From positions 88,050,210 through 88,114,209 of the forward strand of contig NC_086020.1 in the NCBI RefSeq assembly GCF_036323735.1: a stretch of 64,000 bases of DNA, given 5' to 3'. The DNA comes from Rattus norvegicus. Lineage: Eukaryota; Chordata; Mammalia; Rodentia; Muridae. This document shows positions 23,038 through 33,115 of the stretch, piece by piece. Each line of letters starts with the position of its first letter. The stretch's first letter is position 1. The position numbers and the translations under genes are program-made. The notes beneath the pieces were generated by a model. That model searched no databases. It saw only the letters and a program-made list of their open reading frames with translations, and had not been told where the DNA came from.

Positions 23038-24092
23038 GTACAGAATACCCAAGATATATCCACAGAACTCAAGAATATTAACAAGCCAAAGGGCCCAAGT
23101 GAGGATGCTTCAATCCCACTTAGAAAGGAGAATAAAGTAGAGGACAGAAGAAGGGAGGGAGAGGGAAGTGGAAGGGGCAAGGGAAAGGGAAAAGGGGAAG
23201 ATGGTCAAATATTTAGAGGAGGGAACCAGGAGTGAAGCCACGGGGTGCCAGCAGAATGAAATGAAATATAATATATCTTGGCAGGTGGAAGGTAAGTAGA
23301 CCCTCTATAATTTACAAGGACCTGAGCGGTGTTAGAATCTCAGGACTCTAAGGAAGGGACTTCAGATACAATGCCCAACAGTGGGGAGAGGGAAGTTATA
23401 GAGTCCACCTCCAGCAGAAAATCAAGGCATCAAGTGGAGGGATAGGGTTATCATCACACAGTCAAAAACTCTGACCCAGAATTGTTCCTGTCTAAAAGAA
23501 CTGCAGGGACAAAAATGGAGAAGAAACCGAGGTAAAGGAGGTGCAGTCACCAGCCCAAGTTGGGACCAATCACAAGGGAAGGCTCCAAGACCTGACACTA
23601 TCACTGAGGCTATGGTGTACTTACAGACAGGTGCCTAACATGGGTGCCCTCCAAGTGACCCAAAAAGCAGCTGAATAAGACAGATGCACAGACTTACATC
23701 CAACCAATGAATTAAAGTCAGAGAGTCCTGTGGTTGAATTAATGAAAGACTGGATGACCCTATAGGAAAACTCACACTCTCAACATACCTAGAACCCCTG
23801 AAACCTCTCAGACAATGATCCACCAACTGGCAGCATACACTAGCTGGTCTGAGTCTGTTGACACATATACAGCAGAGGACTAACTGATCTGGTCTGAGTG
23901 AGATGCATCTAACCTTTGAGAGAATCAAGGCCCCCTCAGGGAATGGGGAGGCCTGATGATATGTAGGGAATGTAGGGATATGGGAATATCCTTTTGGTGG
24001 ATGGAATGGGATGATGAATTCTGGGTGGGAAGAATGGGAAGGGAATAAGAACTGGACTGTAAAAAAAATAAAGATAATATTAAAAAAAAGTA
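22840..24092 (+). mobile_element. Old Lx-like L1 3' end with (AAT)n insertion
   Basis: It starts in the last codons of ORF2 ('caggcaaatggatggaactagaaaatatcattctg', 22899-22934), then runs through a 3' UTR that differs from the rat-type copies. Features are 'aacaagccaaagggcccaagtgaggatgcttc', a purine-rich stretch (23110-23225) and an end at 'aagaactggactgtaaaaaaaat' (about 24045-24070) with an A-rich tail. That 3' UTR type is what I associate with older Lx L1 elements. An AAT trinucleotide run interrupts it at 22999-23038. Confidence 0.75.
22999..23038. repeat. (AAT)n microsatellite
   Basis: About 13 AAT units inside the old L1 3' UTR. It gives the Ile-rich stretches of the overlapping chance open frames. 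Confidence 0.95.
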
Positions 24093-24701
24093 TTACTTAA
24101 TCGTATATTTGCAATATACGATTTGTATATTGGCTATGCTTCAACAAATTAGAGTAATATTGCTTGAACATAGCTCTGTGCTTATTGTGTACCCTGACTT
24201 CTTATCCATTCTTTCACATTGTATTACATAACTACTTTACACTCAGACAACATTGACTGACAATTGTTTTGAGAAAACAAGTCATGTGGATGACCCCACA
24301 AAGATCTGCCAGACAAAAGCACTTTTTAAAAATGTTAACAAAATTGATGATTATTTGCAGAAAGATAAGCTTACATGTACTCTTTTTAAAAAATAAGTCT
24401 ATATAATTTCAAAGAAAACAAATATTAAGTTGGCTGTTTCACTGGGTAAATTTCTACCTTCTGAACTATCCCAGGGGACAGCATTCACACTTAAATCACA
24501 TCTTTAATGACTTTCCAATTTTCTGTCATTTCAATTGCTTGCTACAATCTAGGCTGATCACGACTACTATAGATTATTAGATTTTATGTTTTTGTTTAGA
24601 CAGTAGATCAATAATATGAAGCAATTATTTGATTAGTAATCTATTGAAGCAGAACAAGCAATAAATGCACGCAATAATATGCACTACCTTTCCTTTCACA
24701 T
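24093..24701. other. Non-coding DNA, unassigned
   Basis: AT-rich with no recognisable gene or repeat. It contains a small inverted repeat near 24101-24125 ('atcgtatatttgcaatatacgat'). Confidence 0.4.
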
Positions 24702-24713
24702 AAAATAAGTTGA

Positions 24714-25235
24714 TTATGAGATACCACCCGGACCTGAAGGGACCAATCAACAGTTCTCTGCACTCAAATCCAGTGGGAGGGAGAGCTAAAACTTCAGAGG
24801 GGCAGACACGCCTGGGAAGCCAGAAGAGACTACACTCTGCCCACATTTCTGACTCCAGAGGAAAATACCTAATGCCATCTGGGACCCGGTGCACGGGGTC
24901 TCCGGGAAAAGGCGGCGCAGACCCTCCTGGTTGCCGCCCTCACAGAGAGCTCAAAAGCAGCCCCCCCAGGAGCCACGTCAGCAATGGGACCACAGGTAAG
25001 ACCAACTTTTCTGCTCCAAGAAACCTGCCTGGTGGACTCAGGACACAGTTCCTCAGAAACAGCTGAAGACCAGTAGGCGGGAAAGACTACACACCTGAAA
25101 GCAGAGCACTCTATTCCCACAACTGGCAGAAAGGAAACTGGAAAACAAGTCTACAGCACTCCTGACACACGGTCCTATAGGATGGTCTAGCCACTGTCAG
25201 AAATAGCAGAACAAAGTAACAACAGAGACAACCTC
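24714..25235 (+). promoter_or_regulatory. Host L1 5' UTR (internal promoter region)
   Basis: In L1 this region carries the internal promoter. It starts at the TSD, with one unit containing 'cagttctctgcactcaaatcc' (24749-24770), and is GC-richer than its surroundings. A perfect splice-donor consensus CAG/GTAAG lies at 24993-25000 (GT at 24996). It ends at the ORF1 ATG 25236. Confidence 0.8.
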
Positions 25236-25362
25236 ATGGCGAGAGGCAAGCACAGGAACCAAAGCAACAGAAACCAAGACTACCTGTCATCATCGAAGCC
25301 CAATTCTCCCAACAAAGCAAACAATGAATATCCAAACACAGCAGAAAAGCAGATCTAGATTT

Positions 25363-26080
25363 TTTTTTTACATTTCTTTCTTTTTTTTTAATTTATTTAA
25401 TACTTAATAATAATTCTTTGGTTTCCGGGCAAACATCCCCCTTCCCCCTCCCCTTCCTTATGGGTATTCCCCTCCCAACCCTCCCCCCATTGCCGCCCTC
25501 CCCCCAACAGTCTAGTTCACTGGGGGTTCAGTCTTAGCAGGACCCAGGGCTTCCCCTTCCACTGGTGCTCTTACTAGGATATTTATTGCTACCTATGAGG
25601 TCAGAGTCCAGGGTCAGTCCATGTATAGTCTTTAGGTAGTGGCTTAGTCCCTGGAAGCTCTGGTTGCTTGGCATTGTTGTACATATGGGGTCTCGAGCCC
25701 CTTCAAGCTCTTCCAGTTCTTTCTCTGATTCCTTCAACGGGGGACTTATTCTCAGTTCAGCGGTTTGCTGCTGGCATTCGCCTCTGTATTTGCTGTATTC
25801 TGGCTGTGTCTCTCAGGAGCGATCTACATCCAGCTCCTGTCGGTCTGCACTTCTTTGCTTCATCCATCTTGTCTAATTGGGTGGCTGTATATGTATGGGC
25901 CACATGTGGAGCAGGCTCTGAATGGGTGTTCCTTCAGTCTCTGTTTTAATCTTTGCCTCTCTCTTCCCTGCCAAGGGTATTCTTGTTCCCCTTTTAGAGA
26001 AGGAGTGAAGCATTCACATTTTGATCATCCGTCTTGAGTTTCATTTGTTCTAGGCATCTAGGGTAATTCAAGCATTTGGG
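25363..26080 (-). other. 3' UTR of the nested minus-strand L1, with an unusual 3' end
   Basis: It contains the usual rat L1 3' UTR with its G-rich tract (C-rich on the plus strand, about 25435-25506). In the other copies the end reads 'ccgggaaagggaataacactcg' and onwards. Here, after 'gcccggaaacc' (about 25420-25432), the last about 50 bases are replaced by an A/T-rich stretch running into the poly(A). Confidence 0.85.
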
Positions 26081-29000
26081 CTAATAGCCACTTATCAGTG
26101 AGTGCATACCATGTATGTCTTTCTGTGATTGGGTTAGCTCACTCAGGATGATATTTTCCAGTTCCAACCATTTACCTACGAATTTCATAAAGTCGTTGTT
26201 TTTGATAGCTGAGTAATATTCCATTGTGTAGATGTACCACATTTTCTGTATCCATTCCTCTGTTGAAGGGCATCTGGGTTCTTTCCAGCTTCTGGCTATT
26301 ATAAATAAGGCTGCAATGAACATAGTGGAGCATGTGTCTTTTTTATATGTTGGGGCATCTTTTGGGTATATAGCTGGATCCTCAGGCAGTTCAATGTCCA
26401 ATTTTCTGAGGATCCTCCAGACTGATTTCCAGAATGGTTGTACCAGTATGCAATCCCACCAACAATGGAGGAGTGTTCCTCTTTCTCAACATCCTCGCCA
26501 GCATCTGCTGTCACCTGAGTTTTTGATCTTAGCCATTCTCACTGGTGTGAGGTGAAATCTCGGGATTGTTTTGATTTGCATTTCCCTTATGAGTAAAGAT
26601 GTTGAACATTTCTTTAGGTGTTTCTCAGCCATTCGGCATTCCTCAGCTGTGAATTCTTTGTTTAGCTCTGAACCCCATTTTTTAATAGGGTTATTTGTCT
26701 CCCTGCGGTCTAACTTCTTGAGTTCTTTGTATATTTTGGATATAAGGCCTCTATCTGTTGTAGGATTGGTAAAGATCTTTTCCCAATCTGTTGGTTGCCG
26801 TTTTGTCCTAACCACAGTGTCCTTTGCCTTACAGAAGCTTTGCCATTTTATGAGATCCCATTTGTTGATTCTTGATCTTAGAGCATAAGCCATTGGTGTT
26901 TTGTTCAGGAAATGTTTTCCAGTGCCCATGTGTTCCAGATGCTTCCCTAGTTTTTCTTCTAATAGTTTGAGTGTATCAGGTTTGATGTGGAGGTCCTTGA
27001 TCCACTTGGACTTAAGCTTTGTACAGGGTGATAAGCATGGATCGATCTGCATTCTTCTACATGTTGACCTCCAGTTGAACCAGCACCATTTGCTGAAAAT
27101 GCTATCTTTTTTCAATTGGATGGTTTTGGCTTCTTTGTCAAAAATCAAGTGACCATAGGTGTGTGGGTTCATTTCTGGGTCTTCAATCCTATTCCATTGG
27201 TCTATCTGTCTGTCTCTGTACCAATACCATGCAGTTTTTATCACTATTGCTCTGTAATACTGCTTGAGTTCAGGGATAGTGATTCCCCCTGAAGTCCTTT
27301 TATTGTTGAGGACAGTTTTAGCTATCCCAGATTTTTTTGTTTTTCCAGATGAATTTGCAAATTGTTCTGTCTAAATCTTTGAAGACTTGGATTGGTATTT
27401 TGATGGGAATTGCATTGAGTCCGTAGATCGTTTTTGGTAAAATGGCCATTTTTACTATATTAATCCTGCCAATCCATGAGCATGGGAGATCTTTCCATCT
27501 TCTGAGGTCTTCTTCAATTTCTTTCTTCAGTGTCTTGAAGTTGTTATTGTACAGATCTTTTACTTGCTTGGCTAAAGTCACACCACGGTACTTAATATTA
27601 TTTGGGTCTATTATGAAGGGTGTCGTTTCCCTGATTTCTTTCTCGGCTTGTTTCTCTTTTGTGTAGAGGAAGGCTACTGATTTATTTGAAGTAATTTTAT
27701 ACCCAGCCACTTTGCTGAAGTTGTTTATCAGCTTTAGTAGTTCTCTGGTGGAACTTTTGGGATCACTTAAATAAACTATCATATCATCTGCAAATAGTGA
27801 TATTTTGACTTCTTCTTTTCCGATCTGTATCCCCTTGACCTCCTTTTGTTGTCTGATTGCTCTGGCTAGAACTTCAAGAACTATATTGAATAAGTAGGGA
27901 GAGAGTGGGCAGCCTTTTCTAGTCCCTGATTTTAGTGGGATTGCTTCAAGTTTCTCTCCATTTAGTTTAATGTTAGCAACTGGTTTGCTGTATATGGCTT
28001 TTGCTATGTTTAGGTATGGGCCTTGAATTCCTATATTTTTAAGGACTTTTATCATGAAGGGGTGTTGAATTTTGTCAAATGCTTTCTCAGCATCTAATGA
28101 AATGATCATGTGGTTTTGTTCTTTCAGTTTGTTTATATAATGGATCACGTTGATGGTTTTCCATATATTAAATCATCCCTGCATGCCTGGGATGAAGCCT
28201 ACTTGATCATGGTGGATGATTGTTTTGATGTGCTCTTGGATTCGGTTTGCCAGAATTTTATTGAGTATTTTTGCGTCGATATTCATAAGGGAAATTGGTC
28301 TGAAGTTCTCTTTCTTTGTTGGGTCTTAGTGTGGTCTAGGTATAAGAGTAATTGTGGCTTCATAGAAGGAATTCGGGAGTAATCCATCTGTTTCAATTTT
28401 GTGGAATAGATTGGATAATATTGGTATGAGGTCTTCTATGAAGGTTTGATAGAATTCTGCACTAAACCAGTCTGGACCTGGGCTCTTTTTGGTTGGGAGA
28501 CCTTTAATGACTGCTTCTATTTCCTTAGGAGTTATGGGGTTGTTTAACTGGTTTATCCGTTCCTGATTTAACTTCGGTACCTGGTATTTGTCTAGGAAAT
28601 TGTCCATTTCCTGTAGATTTTCAAGTTTTGCTGAATATAGGCTTTTATAGTAAGATCTGATGATTTTTTGAATTTCCTCTGAATCTGTAGTTATGTCTCC
28701 CTTTTCATTTCTGATTTTGTTAATTTGGACACACTCTCTGGGTCCTCTCGTAGTCTGGCTAAGGATTTATCTATCTTGTTGATTTTCTCAAAGAACCAAC
28801 TTTTGGTTCTGTTGATTCTTTCTACGGTCCTTTTTGTTTCTATTTGGTTGATTTCAGCTCTGAGTTTCATTATTTCCTGCCTTCTACTCCTCCTGGGTGT
28901 ATTTGCTTCTTTTTGCTCTAGAGCTTTTAGGTGTGCTGTCAAGCTGCTGACATATGCTCTTTCCTGTTTCTTTCTGCAGGCCCACAGCGCTATGAGTTTT

Positions 29001-29942
29001 CCTCTTAGCACAGCTTTCATTGTGTCCCATAAGTTTGTGTATGTTGTACCTTCATTTTCATTAAATTCTAAAAAGTTTTTAATTTATTTCTTTATTTCTT
29101 CCTTGACTACGTTATCATTGAGTAGAGCACTGTTCAATTTCCACGTATATGTGGGCATTCTTCCCTTATTGTTATTGAAGACCAGTTTTAGGCTATGGTG
29201 GTCTGATAGCATGCATGGGATTATTTCTATCTTTCTGTACATGTTGAGGCCTGTTTCTTGACCAACTATATGGTCAATTTTGGAGAAAGTACCATGAAGA
29301 GCTGAGAAGAAGGTATATCCTTTTGCTTTAGGATAGAATGTTCTATTAATATCCGTTAAGTCCTTTTGGCTCATGACTTCTCTTTGTCTGTCTACGTCTC
29401 TGTTTAATTTCTGTTTCCATGATCTGTCCATTGATGAGAGTGGGGTGTTGAAATCTCCCACTATTATTATGTGAGGTGCAATGTGTGTTTTGAGCTTTAG
29501 TAAGGTTTCTTTTACATATGTAGGTGCCCTTGAATTTGGGGCATAGATATTTAGGATTGAGAGTTCATCTTGGTGGATTTTTCCTTTGATGAATATGAAG
29601 TGTCCTTCCTTATCTTTTTTGATGACTTTTAATTGAAAACAGATTTTATTTGATATTAGAATGGCTAATCCAGCTTGCTTCTTCTGACCATTTGCTTAGA
29701 AAGTTGTCTTCCAGCCTTTCACTCTGAGGTAGTGTCTGTCTTTGTCTCTGAGGTGTGTTTCCTGTAGGGAGCAGAATGCAGGGTCCTCGTATCCAGTTTG
29801 TTAATCTATGTCTTTTTATTGGGGAGTTGAGGCCATTGACGTTGAGAGATATTAAGGAATAGTGAGTATTGCTTCCTGTTATATTCATATTTGGAAGTGA
29901 GGTTATGTTTGTGTGCTTTTCTTCTCTTTGTTTTGTTGCCAA
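26081..29942 (-). pseudogene. ORF2 of the nested minus-strand L1 (broken)
   Basis: ORF2p supplies endonuclease and reverse transcriptase for target-primed insertion. The start is ATG at 29942-29940, a few bases after the ORF1 stop, and the stop is at 26081-26083. That is 3,862 bp, close to the usual length. The endonuclease block (29942 to about 29084), the RT with FADD (27783-27794) and the C-terminal cysteine segment ('CWRGC', near 26486-26500) are all present. The frame is broken at least six times. For example, it shifts near 29790, where 'DPAFC' is lost, and is interrupted between 28326 and 28148 and near 27318-27244. The enzyme cannot be made. Confidence 0.95.
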
Positions 29943-29947
29943 TACAA

Positions 29948-31069
29948 TTAGTTTCTTGCTTCTTCTAGCGTATAGCTTGCCTCCTTATGTTGGGCTTTAC
30001 CCTTTATTATCCTTTGTAGTGCTGGATTTGTAGAAAGATATTGTGTAAATTTGGTTTTGTCATGGAATATCTTGGATTCTCCATCTATGTAAACTGAGAG
30101 TTTTGCAGGATACAGTAACCTGGGCTGGCATTTGTGTTCTCTTAGGGTCTGTATGACATCTGTCCAGGATCTTCTGGCCTTCATAGTTTCTGGCGAAAAG
30201 TCTGGTGTGATTCTGATAGGTCTGCCTTTATATGTTACTTGACCTTTTTCCCTTACTGCTTTTAATATTCTTTCTTTATTTTGTGCGTTTGGTGTTTTGA
30301 CTATTATGTGACGGGAGGTGTTTCTTTTCTGGTCCAATCTATTTGGAGTTCTGTAGGCTTCTTGTATGCCTATGGGTATCTCTTTTTTTAGGTTAGGGAA
30401 GTTTTCTTCTATGATTTTGTTGAAGATATTTACTGGTCCTTTGAGCTGGGAGTCTTCACTCTCTTCTATACCTATTATCCTTAGGTTTGATCTTCTCATT
30501 GAGTCCTGGATTTCCTATATGTTTTGGACCAGTAGCTTTTTCTGCTTTACATTATCTTTGACAGTTGAGTCAATGATTTCTATGGAATCTTCTGCTCCCG
30601 AGATTCTCTCTTCCATCTCTTGTATTCTGTTGGTGAAGCTTGTATCTACAGCTCCTTGTCTCTTCTTTTGATTTTCTATATCCAGGGTTGTTTCCATGTG
30701 TTCTTTCTTGATTGCTTCTATTTCCATTTTTAAATCCTTCAACTGTTTGATTGTGTTTTCCTGGAATTCTTTCAGGGATTTTTGTGTCTCCTCTCCATGG
30801 GTTACTAATTGTTTATTTATGTTTTCCTGGAATTCTTTCATGCATTTTTGAGATTCCTCTCTGTAGGCTTCTACTTGTTCTCTAAGGGAGTTCTTCACGT
30901 CTTTCTTGAAGTCCTCCAGCATCATGATCAAATATGATTTTGAAACTAGATCTTGCTTTTCTGGTGTGTTTGGATATTCCATGTTTATTTTGGTGGGAGA
31001 ATTGGGCTCCGATGATGCCATGTAGTCTTGGTTTCTGTTGCTTGGGTTCCTGCGCTTGCCTCTCGCCAT
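29948..31069 (-). pseudogene. ORF1 of the nested minus-strand L1, one nonsense codon
   Basis: The reading frame starts at 31069 (Met-Ala-Arg-Gly-Lys-Arg) and ends at 29948, 373 codons plus stop. It stays in one frame throughout. The coiled coil lies roughly at residues 45-165, the RNA-recognition and C-terminal domains after residue 190 ('PVNIFNKIIEENFPNLKKE', 'RRSWTDVIQTLREH'). The only break I see is TAG at 30517-30515, where related copies have CAG (Gln) in 'NIQEIQD'. One transition could explain the loss, so this is the best-kept L1 frame in the window. Confidence 0.95.
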
Positions 31070-32153
31070 CAGATTATATCTAGTGTTACTTTGTTCTGCT
31101 ATTTCTGACAGCGGCTAGGCTGTCCTATAAGCCTGTGTGTCAGGAGTGCTGTAGACCTGTTTTCCTGTTTTCTTTCAGCCAGTTATGGGGACAGAGTGTT
31201 CTGCTTTCGGGCGTGTAGTTTTTCCTCTCTACAGGTCTTCAGCTGTTCCTGTGGGCCTGTGTCTTGAGTTCACCAGGCAGGTCACTTGCAGCAGAAAAGT
31301 TGGTCTTACCTGTGGTCCCGAGGCTCAAGTTTGCTCGCAGGGTGCTCCCCACGAGCTCTCTGCGGCAGCAGCAACCAGGAAGATATGCACCGCCCTTTCC
31401 GGGAGCTTCTGTGCACTAGGGTTCCAGATGGCGTTTGGTGTTTTCCTCTGGCGTCCGAGATGTGTGTGCACAGTGCAGTCTCTTCTGGTTTCCCAGGCGT
31501 GTCTGCCTCTCTGTATGTTTAGCTCTCCCTCCCACGGGATTTGGGTGCAGAGAACTGTTTATCAGGTCTCTTCCTTCAGGTTCCGGCGGTGTCTCAGGCA
31601 GGGGTCCTGCCGCTCCTGGGCCCTCCCCCACGGGAACCCAGAGGTCTTATACAGTTTCCTCTTGGGCCAGGGATGTGGGCAGGGGTGGGCAGTGTTGGTG
31701 GTCTCCTCTCTCTGCAGCCTCAGGAGAACCCACCTGACCAGGCGGTGAGGTCTCTCTCCCACGGGGTTTGGGAACAGAGAGCTGCTGCGGGCCGGGATCC
31801 GCGGGTGTGGGACTTCTGGTAAACACAGGAAGTGCCCGGTCATAGAGGAATTTTGCCTCTGTGTGTCCTGAGTTCAACAGGCAGGTTTCTTGCAGTGGAA
31901 AAGTTGGTCCTACCTGTGCTTCCAAGGCTCAAATTTGCTCGTGGGGTACTGCCTAAGTCCTCTCCGCGGCGGCAGCAACCGGGAAGATCTGCGCCGCTCT
32001 TTCCGGGAGCCTCCGTGCACCAGGGTTCCATATGGCATTTGGTGTTTTCCTCTGGCGTCTGGATGTGTGCAGAGTGCAGTCTCTTCTGGTTTTCCAGGCG
32101 TGTCTGCCTCTCTGAAGGTTTGGCTCTCCCTCCCACGGGATTTGGGTGCAGGC
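31070..32153 (-). promoter_or_regulatory. 5' UTR of the nested minus-strand L1, two tandem repeat units
   Basis: The L1 promoter region is about 1.1 kb and GC-rich. Two units match closely, about 31302-31570 and 31905-32153, roughly 603 bp apart. Both contain 'ggatttgggtgcag', 'gtctgcctctctg' and 'tttccgggagc' on the plus strand. On the L1 strand each unit has a splice-donor-like site: CAG/GTAAGACC (31302-31312) and CAG/GTAGGACC (31906-31916). Tandem promoter units of about 600 bp are a known feature of rat L1. Confidence 0.85.
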
Positions 32154-33115
32154 GCAGATCTAGATTTAAAATTACATTTTATCATGATGCTGGACGACTT
32201 CAAAAAAGACATGAAAAACTCCCTTAGAGAAACGCAGGAAAACATAAATAAACAAGCAGAATCCTATAGAGAGGAAAAACAAAAATCCCTGAAAGAATTC
32301 AAGGAAAACACAATCCAACAGGTGAAGGAATTAAAAATGGAAATAGAAGTAATAAAGAAAGCACAAAGGGAAACAACCCTGGATATCGAAAACCAAAAGA
32401 AGAGACAGGAAACCGCAGATACAAGCATCACCAACAGAATACAAGGGATAGAAGAGAGAATCTCAAGAGCAGAAAATTCCATAGAAATCATTGACACAAT
32501 GGTCAAAGATAATGTAAAACGGAAAAAGCTACTGGTCCAAAACATACAGGAAATCCAGGACCCAATGAGAAGATAAACCCTAAGGTTAATAGGTATAGAA
32601 GAGAGTGAAGACTCCCAGCTCAAAGGACCAGTAAATATCTTCAACAAAATCATAGAAGAAAACTTCCCTAACCTAAAAAAAGAGATACCCATAGGCATAC
32701 AAGAAGCCTACAGAACTCCAAATAGATTGGACCAGAAAAGAACATGTTCCCATCACATAATAGTCAAAACACCAAATACACAAAGTAAAGAAAGAATATT
32801 GCAAGCAGTAAGGGGAAAAGGTCAAGTAAAATATAAAGGCAGACCTATCAGAATCACACCAGACTTCTCACCAGAGACTATGAAAGCCAAAAGATCCTGA
32901 ACAGATGTCATACAGACCCGAAGAGAACACAAATGCCAGGCCAGGTTACTATATCCTGCAAAACACTCAATTAACGTAGATGGAGAAACCAAGATATTCC
33001 ATGACAAAACCAAATTTACACAATATCTTTCTATAAATACAGCCCTACAAAGGATAATAAATGGTAAAGCCAAACATAAGGAGGCAAGCTACACCCTAGA
33101 AGAAGCAAGAAACTA

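Larger units (their letters stand above)
25349..32167 (-). mobile_element. Full-length minus-strand L1 nested in host ORF1, 14-bp TSD
   Basis: GCAGATCTAGATTT appears at 25349-25362 and 32154-32167. Between them 25363-32153 (6,791 bp) is a complete L1 in the opposite direction: 3' UTR on the left, ORF2, ORF1 and a 1.1-kb 5' UTR on the right. The empty site would read ATTT/AAAA on the plus strand, a good L1 endonuclease target. It lacks 15 bp in ORF2 (the residues 'PLLG' and a neighbour), a trait shared with the 50562 copy, so it belongs to a younger subfamily than its host. ORF1 has one stop, ORF2 several breaks. Confidence 0.95.

Noticed and set aside
26486..28148. Long minus-strand open frames as host genes
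   Set aside because: They read as L1 ORF2 (FADD reverse transcriptase motif, C-terminal cysteine block) inside a TSD-bounded L1.
25668..32227. Plus-strand open frames of 60-190 codons across the nested L1
   Set aside because: They are antisense shadows of L1 ORF1, ORF2, 5' UTR and 3' UTR with no protein resemblance of their own.
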